Shown here piece after piece: positions 1-7,462 of a DNA stretch of 9,698 nucleotides. A program made the position numbers and the translations under genes. The stretch spans positions 1-9,698 of the forward strand of contig JAUYEQ010000004.1 of NCBI GenBank assembly GCA_030691295.1, read 5' to 3'. The stretch comes from Bacteroidota bacterium. Its GTDB lineage: Bacteria; Bacteroidota; Bacteroidia; Bacteroidales; Prolixibacteraceae. The notes below the pieces were generated by a model. The model did no database searches. It saw only the letters and a program-made list of their open reading frames with translations, and was not told the DNA's origin. Positions within the stretch are counted from its first letter, which is position 1. Every line of letters starts with the position of its first letter.

Positions 1-3000
1 ACCAATGCCGAAATTCTTGAGCCTTTGAACAACTGGGTGGTAAACGTGCGCGATCAGGATACAATGACTGTTCGTATCGGCAATTACAATCTGGCGCATC
101 AGTCATTCCAAAGTTTAAGGTTTGAGTACAAGGCAAGTTCAGGAAACATCTGGGTTCCGGTTAAGTATTTTGTGAACGATCCGTTGTTGGCGAACAAAGA
201 CGAAATAGCTGACACCATTCTCATTAACAACCAGACTTTTGTTTCATTCGACTGGGACATGACCAACATGAATGACCGGTCGTATGGCATGAGGGTAGTT
301 TCTACCTGTACCGATTATTCCGAAAATGAATCGGCCATTCTCACCGGTATACTCGACGGCCAGCGACCCCAGGTTTTTGGCACACCACAACCTGCCGATG
401 GAATCCTGAATGTGGATGAAAACATCAGCCTCCGGTTTAACGAACCCATTGAAGGTGGCTTGTTGAACCAGTTTAATTTTGATGTAAAAGGTACATTGAA
501 TTATTATCTTCTAAAACACGAAGCATACCTGCGGTTTAACGGGTCTACCGATTATGCATCCATTCAGGAAGGATTGGCTTTTAATAATAAGTCGTTTACG
601 ATTGAATTTTGGGTTAAACCAATTGATTACGGAAATTCGGTAATCTTTTCGCAGGGAAACGACCCGGCTACAAGTCTTGAAATAGGCTTGAAAGACGGGT
701 TTAAAACCTACTTCAAAATTGGCAATTTAAACTACGAGGTACCTTTCCAGTTTAGCCCGACAGTTCCTTCTGAAGCCTGGCAACATTTGGCCTACGTGTT
801 CGATTACGAAACCGGTGATGTATTTATTTATCAGAACGACAAGATTATTCTGGAAGTACGCGGTGCAAGTGTGGCGTATAATAACTCCGGAAAAATCTAT
901 ATCGGTAAATCATCGGTTACCGGAGCCGGATATTTTGAAGGAAGTATCCATGAACTGCGCATCTGGTCGAAATATTTGTCGCTGGGCGATGTATATGCAA
1001 GACAATACACTGCACTTTCGGGCAATGAAGTAAGTCTTTATGGTTACTGGCCTATGGACGAAGCTTTTGGTAAACTGGCAATAGATAAGGCAGCCAGCCG
1101 CCACATGGAAATCAATGTACCATGGGGAGTATATCCGGGAGGATCGTCGTGGGATTTCAGCGGGAACAATTTCCTTGAATTTAATACCGGTTACTTTGCC
1201 ATCATTCCTGAAATGGATTATACGCTGGAATTCTGGTTCAAGGACAACAACCCGACCGATACAGTCACAATGTTTTCAAACCAGAAAGGTGACGGTAAAG
1301 AAGGTCCCAATCTGATGGAAAAAACCTTGAGTGTCTATGCTACTCCTGATGGGAAAATCTGGGTTGCCAGCCAGGGTAAGAAAATTGAAGTAGTTACCAA
1401 AGATTACTTCGATAATTCGTGGCACCATTTTGCATTGGTTGTGCGCCGCCGCGGCAATGTGACTTCGTTCATCGACGGACAGCCGCAGAACGAGAAGGAA
1501 AATACGATTATTGGCGGCATTGCAGGTGGCAAAATGACACTGGGAGCCCGTAAATGGAACAACATAAACGGGACTGGACAGGATCGTTTTTACACCGGTA
1601 AACTGGATGAGTTCCGTTTGTGGGATCTGGCTAAGACCACCACTCAGCTGCGAATGGATATGAATTCGAAACTAAAAGGCGATGAAATTGGCTTGATGGT
1701 TTACCTGCCGCTTGAAGGATATTACGAAGATGCGCTGGGCGTGGTACAGCAACAAACTACTTTGGAGAATTTTGTTTCAGATGTTAATGCATTGAATGCA
1801 CTACCAGTTAGCGGAAATGCATTTTCGTTGGATGCTCCAAACATGAAAGATGTCCGGCCGGTTCAAAGCATCGCCTATGATTTTGTCTCGTCCGAAGATG
1901 AAATCATCATCAACCCAAAACCCTATTTATTCCCACAACTCGAGAAGAACATCATCGAAATCACTGTTCAGGGAGTGGAAGACAAATACGGCAACCGGTT
2001 GGCATCACCAGTTACCTGGACTGCCTACGTGCACCGCAACCAGGTTCGTTGGGAGGATGAGCGCAGAAGTTTCACCAAGGAACTTTACAAAACCATGACC
2101 TTTGAATCGACCATTAAAAACACAGGTGGGCAACAAATCGGCTTCGAAATCATTGGACTACCGCCATGGTTGTCGGCATCTCCATCAACCGGAGTTATTA
2201 ATCCTGAATCGACCAGAGTGATAACCTTGACGATTAACCCTGCCATTAATATTGGCGAATACAATGCGGATATTATCCTCCGCACCGCAAATGGATTTGA
2301 CGAGAAATTACCGGTCAGCGTAAAGGTTTTCAAAACTCCGCCAAGCTGGAAAGTAAATCCTTCAGCATTCGAACATACCATGAACATGGTTGGCAGAATT
2401 AAAATTGAAGGCGTTCTATCAACAGATGTCTTCGACATGGTGGCCGCCTTTAAAGAAGGAACCGATTCTATCAGGGGTGTTGCAAACATTCGATACCTTG
2501 AAAATTTGGATTCGTATATGGTGTTCATGAATGTTTATGGAAATGCCAACGGAGAAAAACTCACCTTCAGAGTTTGGGATGCCAGTGCAGGTCAGATTCT
2601 CGACAAAGTGCTGCCCGACGATGTTGTTTTTGTCCCGAACGGCGTGAATGGAACTACCACAAATCCGGTGATTTTTACCGCCATCAATTTATACCGAAGC
2701 TATATTCCGCTCGCTGCAGGCTGGAACTGGGTATCATTCAACAAATTGTCGCCCGACCAGAACAACCTGAATGCATTTATGTCATCGATCGAATCAAAAC
2801 AAAATGATCAGATAAAAACACACGGTGGTGGTTTTAACAACTACGATCCGTTGCTTGGCTGGTCATTCGGAGGAATTGAATCAATCAATAACAATCTGAT
2901 GTATCAGATAAAACTAAGTAAAACTGACACGCTTATTTACAACGGCACTTACATTGAGCCTGAAGCACATCAGATGACTTTGGCCAACGGATGGAACCAC

Positions 3001-3897
3001 GTAGCGTATATTCCTGATTTGCTGATGGATGTTAACGAGGCGCTCCGGTTGTACAGTGCATCCGCCGAGGAGATCATCAAAAGCCAGTATGCTTTTGCGA
3101 TGTTCGACCCAAGGGTTGGATGGATTGGTACACTTGAATTTATGAAGCCCGGATTTGGTTACATGATAAAAACCAACAAAACGGCAACATTGAAATATCC
3201 GAATACTTCTTTGCTGAAGGATGCTAAAATTGAAAAACAATCTGCTCCTCCTTCCGGTTGGTCTGCCAATCTCGTAAAATACGAAGGCAACATGTCGGTG
3301 ATTGCACGTCTCGAAACAAGTAAATTTCCTGAAGTACTTATCAACGATCAAATGGTGCTTGGAGCTTTCATCAACAAAGAATGTCACGGATACACAGTGC
3401 CAATCACAAATTCAGGCATTGACTATTCCCCATTCTTCCTGAACGTAAGCAACGACAAAACCGAACAGCAGGTGCAATTCAGGTTGTACGACGGACTTTC
3501 AGGAAAGACATACCAGATTGAAGAAACAAAAGTGTATGCCGAGAATGCAGTTTACGGCTCTACCCTATCTCCGCAGATATTGACGCTGAAAGGCCAATAT
3601 ACAGGATTGAACGGCGAGTTGGTTGCAAACACAACGCTGAACTGTTATCCGAATCCATTCAATGAAGGTTTGACCATCGACTACAATTTTGCAGGTGGTT
3701 TGATGAAACTGGAAATCATGGATTTGACCGGACGTGTAATCAACAAACTCTTCGAAGGGATCTCAGAACAGGGACTTAAGTCGATTGTTTGGGATGGAAA
3801 ATCAGGCAACGGGACTGCTGTTTCAGCAGGGATGTATTACGTCAGGCTAAGCGCCGGAAATTCGGTTGAAACAGTGAAAATTACCAAAAACCGTTAA
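1..3897 (+). CDS. Giant T9SS-secreted multidomain surface protein, 5' end missing
   Basis: The reading frame is open to the first base, so the gene begins outside the window; a TTG at 25 is not a credible start. 1298 residues are visible (numbered from base 1). Order: an Ig-like segment up to about 120; a short Big_5-like segment 122-164 (PADGILNVDENISLRFNEPI); LamG/concanavalin-like domain 174-381 (FTIEFWVKP, WQHLAYVFD, GSIHELRIWS); a second LamG 382-590 (YTLEFWFK, WHHFALVV, GKLDEFRLWD); a BACON-like domain 681-777 (LPPWLSASPSTGVI); a 115-residue module 780-894; two GWN repeats 901-982 and 991-1068; a second copy of the module 1083-1198; and a C-terminal T9SS type A sorting domain 1213-1298 (YPNPFNEG, LTGRVI, GMYYVRL). 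Family knowledge says such tails direct export through the outer membrane and often surface anchoring. LamG domains suggest glycan or protein binding, but the ligand is unknown. It is the first visible gene of a two-gene unit. Confidence 0.93.
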   Translation, partial: TNAEILEPLNNWVVNVRDQDTMTVRIGNYNLAHQSFQSLRFEYKASSGNIWVPVKYFVNDPLLANKDEIADTILINNQTFVSFDWDMTNMNDRSYGMRVVSTCTDYSENESAILTGILDGQRPQVFGTPQPADGILNVDENISLRFNEPIEGGLLNQFNFDVKGTLNYYLLKHEAYLRFNGSTDYASIQEGLAFNNKSFTIEFWVKPIDYGNSVIFSQGNDPATSLEIGLKDGFKTYFKIGNLNYEVPFQFSPTVPSEAWQHLAYVFDYETGDVFIYQNDKIILEVRGASVAYNNSGKIYIGKSSVTGAGYFEGSIHELRIWSKYLSLGDVYARQYTALSGNEVSLYGYWPMDEAFGKLAIDKAASRHMEINVPWGVYPGGSSWDFSGNNFLEFNTGYFAIIPEMDYTLEFWFKDNNPTDTVTMFSNQKGDGKEGPNLMEKTLSVYATPDGKIWVASQGKKIEVVTKDYFDNSWHHFALVVRRRGNVTSFIDGQPQNEKENTIIGGIAGGKMTLGARKWNNINGTGQDRFYTGKLDEFRLWDLAKTTTQLRMDMNSKLKGDEIGLMVYLPLEGYYEDALGVVQQQTTLENFVSDVNALNALPVSGNAFSLDAPNMKDVRPVQSIAYDFVSSEDEIIINPKPYLFPQLEKNIIEITVQGVEDKYGNRLASPVTWTAYVHRNQVRWEDERRSFTKELYKTMTFESTIKNTGGQQIGFEIIGLPPWLSASPSTGVINPESTRVITLTINPAINIGEYNADIILRTANGFDEKLPVSVKVFKTPPSWKVNPSAFEHTMNMVGRIKIEGVLSTDVFDMVAAFKEGTDSIRGVANIRYLENLDSYMVFMNVYGNANGEKLTFRVWDASAGQILDKVLPDDVVFVPNGVNGTTTNPVIFTAINLYRSYIPLAAGWNWVSFNKLSPDQNNLNAFMSSIESKQNDQIKTHGGGFNNYDPLLGWSFGGIESINNNLMYQIKLSKTDTLIYNGTYIEPEAHQMTLANGWNHVAYIPDLLMDVNEALRLYSASAEEIIKSQYAFAMFDPRVGWIGTLEFMKPGFGYMIKTNKTATLKYPNTSLLKDAKIEKQSAPPSGWSANLVKYEGNMSVIARLETSKFPEVLINDQMVLGAFINKECHGYTVPITNSGIDYSPFFLNVSNDKTEQQVQFRLYDGLSGKTYQIEETKVYAENAVYGSTLSPQILTLKGQYTGLNGELVANTTLNCYPNPFNEGLTIDYNFAGGLMKLEIMDLTGRVINKLFEGISEQGLKSIVWDGKSGNGTAVSAGMYYVRLSAGNSVETVKITKNR
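2338..2682 (+). repeat. Shared surface module, copy A (protein-coding)
   Basis: Residues 780-894 of the first protein form a module of about 115 residues. Landmarks are a W near the start, then M, then DMVAAF, a G about ten residues later, MVFMNVYGN, LTFRVWDASAG and a closing NP..FTA. The same order of landmarks recurs at 3247-3594 in this gene and at 3984-4313 in the next gene. I do not recall a named family for it. A beta-sandwich fold is a guess from the alternating hydrophobic pattern. Confidence 0.75.
2701..2946 (+). repeat. GWN repeat 1 (protein-coding)
   Basis: Residues 901-982 of the first protein: L-A-A-G-W-N-W-V, then IK, F..YDP..GW.FGGIE, Y.IK and DTLIYNG. It is matched almost landmark for landmark by the next repeat at 2971-3204, so the pair arose by tandem duplication. 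The two repeats are divergent at base level. Function is unknown. Confidence 0.7.
2971..3204 (+). repeat. GWN repeat 2 (protein-coding)
   Basis: Residues 991-1068 of the first protein: L-A-N-G-W-N-H-V, IIKS, FAMFDP..GW.GTLE, GYMIK..KTATLKYPN. It pairs with the repeat at 2701-2946 and is followed directly by the second copy of the shared 115-residue module. Confidence 0.7.
3247..3594 (+). repeat. Shared surface module, copy B (protein-coding)
   Basis: Residues 1083-1198 of the first protein, just before the sorting domain. Landmarks: GWSANLVKYEGNM, VLGAFINKECHG, FFLNVSND, VQFRLYDGLSG, SPQILTL. Its GAFIN.EC.G stretch is closer to the copy in the downstream gene (GAFINGECRG) than to copy A in its own gene (VAAFKEGTDSIRG). 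Confidence 0.7.
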
Positions 3898-3908
3898 AAC
3901 TGAAAGTT

Positions 3909-6353
3909 ATGAAGACAAATAGATTAATAAAAATAGTTTTTGCAGGGTTGATTTCCTGTCTGACATTCATTGTACAAGCGCAGCCAACCTGGAGTTTTGA
4001 TTCACACGAATACCTGTATTCGATGACTATTACCGGAAAATTGCATTTCGAGGGATCTGATTCTGAAGATGTAAACGACATGGTAGGCGCATTCATTAAC
4101 GGCGAATGTCGCGGAATCACCAATGTGAAATACATTCCGGCGGTAAACGGTTATTTCGTTTTCCTGATGGTGTACAGCAATTCGCCCATTGATGATGTTA
4201 CTTTCAGGGTGTACGACAAAAGTGAAAATCTGGAAATTTCAGCGAAAGAAAGCACTAAGTTCTCGGTAAACGGGAACTTAGGCACTTCGCTTAATCCATT
4301 TATGATTACCGCAGCCAATGTAAATGTTGCACCAACCGGTATCAACCTTTCAAATATTGTGACACCTGCACTTGCAGCAGCAAATACCAGTATCGCCACA
4401 ATAAATGCAGTTGACCCGAATGTCGGCGACAGTCATACATTTTCTCTTCAGTTGGGCAACGGAACAAACGACCTGGATAACTGGAGGTTCACAATTGATG
4501 GAAACAAGCTTAAAAGCAAAGGAGAGATTTATTTTCGCAAAGGAGATGTGTTCAAGATACTGATAAAAGCGGTGGACCAGGGTGGCGCATCGGTAACTAT
4601 CCCATTGTCGGTCGCAACAAAAGATGAAGCCATTCTGAGCAGCGAAAAACAGTTACTGAGTTTTGCAATCAACCAGCAAGTTTGCGCGACCATTTTTACT
4701 GGAGCTGATGTTTTTGTCAAACAACACTGGAGTGCAGACCTCGCTGCGGTTGTTGCGACATTTACTATTTCTCCGTACGCAAAAGCTTTCATCAATTACA
4801 TTGAAAAAGCCGGTGGATCGACTTCCATTGACTTTACACAACCTGTGTCGTTTATTGTTGAAGCAGCCGATAAAAGCAGTGCAACTTATACGATACATAT
4901 TGAAGTCAGTAACGATATCCCAAGCGACATACTTCTGTCGAACAGTAAAGTGGACGAAAATATGGGTTCAGCTTTGGTCGGTAACTTTAGCACAGTTACC
5001 GAAAACCCAAATGAGTCACACGTTTACAGTCTGATTGAAGAACCTGGTACCGATTATGCCCTTTTCAAAACAGAAGGCGATAAACTGATGACGGCGCTGG
5101 CACTTGATTATGAAACGCGAAGTGTATATCTGATAAAAGCGCGTGCCGACGATCAGAAAGGTGGAACTGTTGACAAGTTATTTACAATTTCATTGATCAA
5201 CAAAAATGATGCACCTACAAATATTTCCCTGTCGCAGAACACCTTCGATCCGAACTCGGCAGCAAATACAATCATCGGAGAACTCACTGCCGAAGATCAG
5301 GATGCAGGTGATTCGCATGTTTTCAGTCTGGTAACGGGCAATGCTGTTAACGACGATGGCAACAGCCTTGTGAAAATCAATGGTAATAAATTGTTACTTG
5401 CCAGTCCGTTCAATGATCCCGCAAAATCAAGCTGGAACATTTTGGTCAGGGTTACAGATAAATTGGGTGCCGGATTCGAAAAGAGCCTGACTTTAAAAAC
5501 TCAGGATTCAAATCAGTTGCCGGTATTTATGAGCAAACCTGTCAATTTCGTCATGCAGAACGACGTTTATGTTTATGCCATTGAAGCCATCGACAAAGAT
5601 GGAGACCCAGTATCGATAAGTTTTGAAAACCTGCCAGGCTGGATTACTTTCTATCCTGGCTTGAACCTTCTTTCAGGAAGTCCGGGAAACAATGAAGTGG
5701 GGACCCATAGTTTTACTGTAATTGGCAGTGATACGGAATCATCGATATCTCAAAAAATTACCTTAATGGTTTTGAACATCAACGATCCGCCTGAAATTAA
5801 TTACTTTTTGAGTGATCAGGAATTTATAACGAACAAGATAAATCAGTTTGTTATTCCTGCCGATTGTTTTGTTGATCCGGATATCGGGGATAAACTTTCG
5901 TATTCTGTTTCGATGGGCAACAATTCGGCGATCCCGGCATGGCTGACATTTGATCCGGCAACGAGGACACTAAAGGGCACTCCGCCAAGTCAGTCAGCCG
6001 GAATTCATCAAATAAAACTGGTTGCGTCTGATCAGAAACTGGCGAAAGAATGGATGGTATTTAACCTGAATATAACGTTTCCTACGGCAATTTCAGAAAT
6101 AGTGAATACTGAAAATTTCATCGTGTACCCTAATCCCTTTGCCGATATTATTCATTTAAGCTTTCCTGAAAGCCTGAATGATTCAAAATTTAAGGTAAGG
6201 TTAACTGATGTGAATGGCAGGTTAGTGAAAAATGTTGAACCAATTGAAGCCAATTCAAAAAGCATTAACCTTGGAGAATTGCCTTCAGGAATTTACTTTG
6301 TAATTATTCAAAGTGACAAATCCGTTTTTACCGAGAAAATCATAAAAAGGTGA
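3909..6353 (+). CDS. T9SS-secreted cadherin-like surface protein (814 aa)
   Basis: Complete gene, 11 nt behind the previous stop, with no promoter-like sequence in the gap, so co-transcription is likely. Residues 1-24 are a signal peptide (basic start, hydrophobic core, VQA before Q25). Then: the shared module 26-135; a cadherin-like repeat about 142-237 (DPNVGDSHTFSL); a DUF5018-like domain about 238-335 (ATFTISPYA, DFTQPVSFIVEA); cadherin-like repeats about 337-433 and 435-533 (DQDAGDSHVFSL); two putative-Ig/dystroglycan-type cadherin domains about 537-628 (LPGWITF, LLSGSPG) and 628-724 (IPAWLTFDP, LKGTPP); and a T9SS type A sorting domain 735-814 (YPNPFADI, LTDVNGRLV, LPSGIYFV). No catalytic domain is visible, which fits an adhesive or structural surface protein; ligand unknown. 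Acidic DxDxGD-type motifs in the repeats suggest calcium binding, which is an inference. There is no Shine-Dalgarno sequence, as usual for the phylum. Confidence 0.93.
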   Translation: MKTNRLIKIVFAGLISCLTFIVQAQPTWSFDSHEYLYSMTITGKLHFEGSDSEDVNDMVGAFINGECRGITNVKYIPAVNGYFVFLMVYSNSPIDDVTFRVYDKSENLEISAKESTKFSVNGNLGTSLNPFMITAANVNVAPTGINLSNIVTPALAAANTSIATINAVDPNVGDSHTFSLQLGNGTNDLDNWRFTIDGNKLKSKGEIYFRKGDVFKILIKAVDQGGASVTIPLSVATKDEAILSSEKQLLSFAINQQVCATIFTGADVFVKQHWSADLAAVVATFTISPYAKAFINYIEKAGGSTSIDFTQPVSFIVEAADKSSATYTIHIEVSNDIPSDILLSNSKVDENMGSALVGNFSTVTENPNESHVYSLIEEPGTDYALFKTEGDKLMTALALDYETRSVYLIKARADDQKGGTVDKLFTISLINKNDAPTNISLSQNTFDPNSAANTIIGELTAEDQDAGDSHVFSLVTGNAVNDDGNSLVKINGNKLLLASPFNDPAKSSWNILVRVTDKLGAGFEKSLTLKTQDSNQLPVFMSKPVNFVMQNDVYVYAIEAIDKDGDPVSISFENLPGWITFYPGLNLLSGSPGNNEVGTHSFTVIGSDTESSISQKITLMVLNINDPPEINYFLSDQEFITNKINQFVIPADCFVDPDIGDKLSYSVSMGNNSAIPAWLTFDPATRTLKGTPPSQSAGIHQIKLVASDQKLAKEWMVFNLNITFPTAISEIVNTENFIVYPNPFADIIHLSFPESLNDSKFKVRLTDVNGRLVKNVEPIEANSKSINLGELPSGIYFVIIQSDKSVFTEKIIKR
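3984..4313 (+). repeat. Shared surface module, copy C (protein-coding)
   Basis: Residues 26-135 of the 814-aa protein, directly after the signal peptide: PTWSFDSHEYLYSM, DMVGAFINGECRG, YFVFLMVYSN, VTFRVYDKSEN, LNPFMITA. It shares DMV.AF, the FRVYD-type motif and the NP..(I/F)TA end with copy A, and GAFIN.EC.G with copy B. Confidence 0.75.
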
Positions 6354-6354
6354 G

Positions 6355-6390
6355 TTGAATATTGAATTGATGATTTGATGATTTGAAATT
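6355..6390 (+). repeat. Short AT-rich tandem repeat (TTGATGAT x2 with degenerate flanks)
   Basis: Two perfect 8-nt units TTGATGAT lie at 6367-6374 and 6375-6382, followed by TTGAAATT at 6383-6390. They are preceded by two TTGAAT-containing units starting at 6355 and 6362. It begins two bases after the stop codon of the 814-aa gene. I recall similar TTGATGAT runs between genes in other Bacteroidota. No function is evident. Confidence 0.6.
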
Positions 6391-6419
6391 AGTATTGCAC
6401 AATGCAAGAAAGTTTCTCG

Positions 6420-6485
6420 CCACGGATTTCGTAGATTGACACTGGTTAATTATCAGGAAAATTTATGGAATCTGTGGTTTTTTTT
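6420..6485 (+). terminator. Long-hairpin terminator of the surface-protein unit; dispersed-repeat candidate
   Basis: Bases 6420-6437 pair with 6460-6477 over 18 positions: Watson-Crick pairs plus several G-T pairs, outermost CCACGGATT with AATCTGTGG. A small inner stem forms at 6442-6446/6452-6456. Eight consecutive T follow at 6478-6485, the classic rho-independent layout, 66 nt after the stop of the 814-aa gene. The ends (CCACGGATT ... AATCTGTGG) look like a family of dispersed hairpin repeats I recall from Bacteroidota and other bacteria. That identity needs a genome-wide search. Within 6354-6602 the other structure is a small 5-bp hairpin at 6395-6407 (TTGCA/TGCAA). Confidence 0.75.
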
Positions 6486-6507
6486 ATTTAAAATACAACA
6501 ACCGGTG

Positions 6508-6538
6508 TTAGGATTGCAGATCCAAATCCCTACTTTTG
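6508..6538 (+). promoter_or_regulatory. Bacteroidota-type promoter for the DUF1080 gene
   Basis: TACTTTTG at 6531-6538 matches the -7 consensus TAnnTTTG exactly. Nineteen bases upstream, TTAG at 6508-6511 matches three of the four bases of the -33 TTTG. Transcription would start at about 6543-6546, leaving a leader near 58 nt before the ATG at 6603. It lies downstream of the preceding terminator, so the gene is probably its own unit. Confidence 0.6.
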
Positions 6539-6602
6539 CTGACTGTAATTCCTAAACACAAATAAATCATTAGTCCCCACCAGGGATATTAAAAAATCAA
6601 TC

Positions 6603-7340
6603 ATGAAGAGAAACATTTTTATGACTTTGTCATTGGCAGTTGCATTACTGATTGCACTGCCCGGATTTTCACAAACAGTGAACAAACTATCGAAAAAAGA
6701 GAAAAAGAAAGGCTGGACTTTGTTGTTTAACGGCCAGAACTTCGATGGCTGGCGCCAATGCAACGGCACAGCAATGCCTGCAAATTGGGTAATTGAAGAA
6801 AACGCGATGAAAGTATTACTAGGCGAAGGTAAAAATCCGGGACAGGGTGCCAATGGCGACATTCTTTATCCCGGCAAAAAATTCAAAAACTTCGAACTTT
6901 CTATCGACTGGAAAGCCAGCAAAGCAGCCAATTCAGGAATTTTCTACAATGTACGCGAAGTTCCGGGCAAACCAATTTATTACGCCGCTCCTGAAGTTCA
7001 GGTACTCGACAATGTAGATGCATCCGACAACAAAATTGACAGCCATCTTGCCGGTTCATTGTACGACATGTTGCCTGCCGATCCGAAAACCGTAAAACCC
7101 GTTGGCGAATGGAATACAATCGTTATCAAAGTAAAAGATGGTCAGGTTACTCACATCCAAAATGGTGTAAAAGTAGTTTCATACAGTTTGTGGACTCCTG
7201 AATGGGATGCACTGGTAAATAACAGCAAATTTAAAACCTTCCCCGGATTTACAGAAGGAATCGCGAAAGAAGGTTACATCGGCCTTCAGGATCACGGTTA
7301 CCCCGTTTGGTTCCGCAACATCAAAATCCGCGAACTTTAA
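6603..7340 (+). CDS. Exported DUF1080 / 3-keto-disaccharide hydrolase family protein
   Basis: 245 aa. Residues 1-23 are a signal peptide (MKRN, hydrophobic core, ALPGFS before Q24), followed by a lysine-rich linker (KKEKKKGW). Residues 37-245 are one DUF1080 (PF06439) domain with a concanavalin-like fold. Family hallmarks: LFNGQNFDGW (41-50), NGDILYP (84-90), FELSIDWK (97-104), NSGIFYNVRE (110-119), EVQVLDN (131-137), GSLYDM (151-156), GEWNTIVIKV (168-177) and GLQDHG..VWFRNIKIREL at the end. Family members have been shown to act on 3-keto-glycosides, and Bacteroidota carry many, usually with sugar oxidoreductases. None of those are adjacent here, so substrate and activity are inferred from family only. 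Nothing resembling a T9SS tail is present, so a periplasmic location is likely. The ATG at 6603 is chosen because the signal peptide starts there. Confidence 0.93.
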   Translation: MKRNIFMTLSLAVALLIALPGFSQTVNKLSKKEKKKGWTLLFNGQNFDGWRQCNGTAMPANWVIEENAMKVLLGEGKNPGQGANGDILYPGKKFKNFELSIDWKASKAANSGIFYNVREVPGKPIYYAAPEVQVLDNVDASDNKIDSHLAGSLYDMLPADPKTVKPVGEWNTIVIKVKDGQVTHIQNGVKVVSYSLWTPEWDALVNNSKFKTFPGFTEGIAKEGYIGLQDHGYPVWFRNIKIREL

Positions 7341-7378
7341 AAGTAACTCAGCAAAAAACAAGGATAAAAGATTGTTAT

Positions 7379-7417
7379 AAAAGGGAATAATCCGAAAGGT
7401 TTGTTCCCTTTTGTTCT
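7379..7417 (+). terminator. Terminator after the DUF1080 gene
   Basis: AAAAGGGAA (7379-7387) pairs with TTCCCTTTT (7404-7412). An interrupted inner stem is capped by a GAAA loop (CCGAAAGG). A T-rich tail (TTTTGTTCTT) overlaps and follows the 3' arm. It starts 39 nt after the stop codon. The mirror image also has a T-rich tail on the minus strand, so it may stop transcription from both sides. Confidence 0.7.
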
Positions 7418-7462
7418 TGATATAAAATAGTGCAGTCAACCTTCAATACCGTTAAAACCAAG

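Noticed and set aside
25..27. TTG as start codon of the first protein
   Set aside because: The frame is open upstream to base 1, no signal peptide follows, and the protein is clearly mid-domain; it is a left-edge truncation.
2085..2528. Minus-strand open frame of 147 codons inside the first surface-protein gene
   Set aside because: It lies antisense to a well-supported coding domain, has no recognisable motif and no promoter; shadow frame.
2914..3387. Minus-strand open frame of 157 codons inside the first surface-protein gene
   Set aside because: It is antisense to the GWN repeats and module B, with a composition typical of reverse-strand noise.
3948..3962. Lipobox-like L-I-S-C (residues 14-17) in the 814-aa protein, suggesting a lipoprotein
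   Set aside because: The cysteine lies within the hydrophobic core and is followed by more hydrophobic residues and a good VQA cleavage site; T9SS cargo uses the ordinary signal peptidase.
6395..6407. Small inverted repeat TTGCA-CAA-TGCAA
   Set aside because: Five base pairs with a three-base loop and no T run is within what an AT-rich spacer gives by chance.
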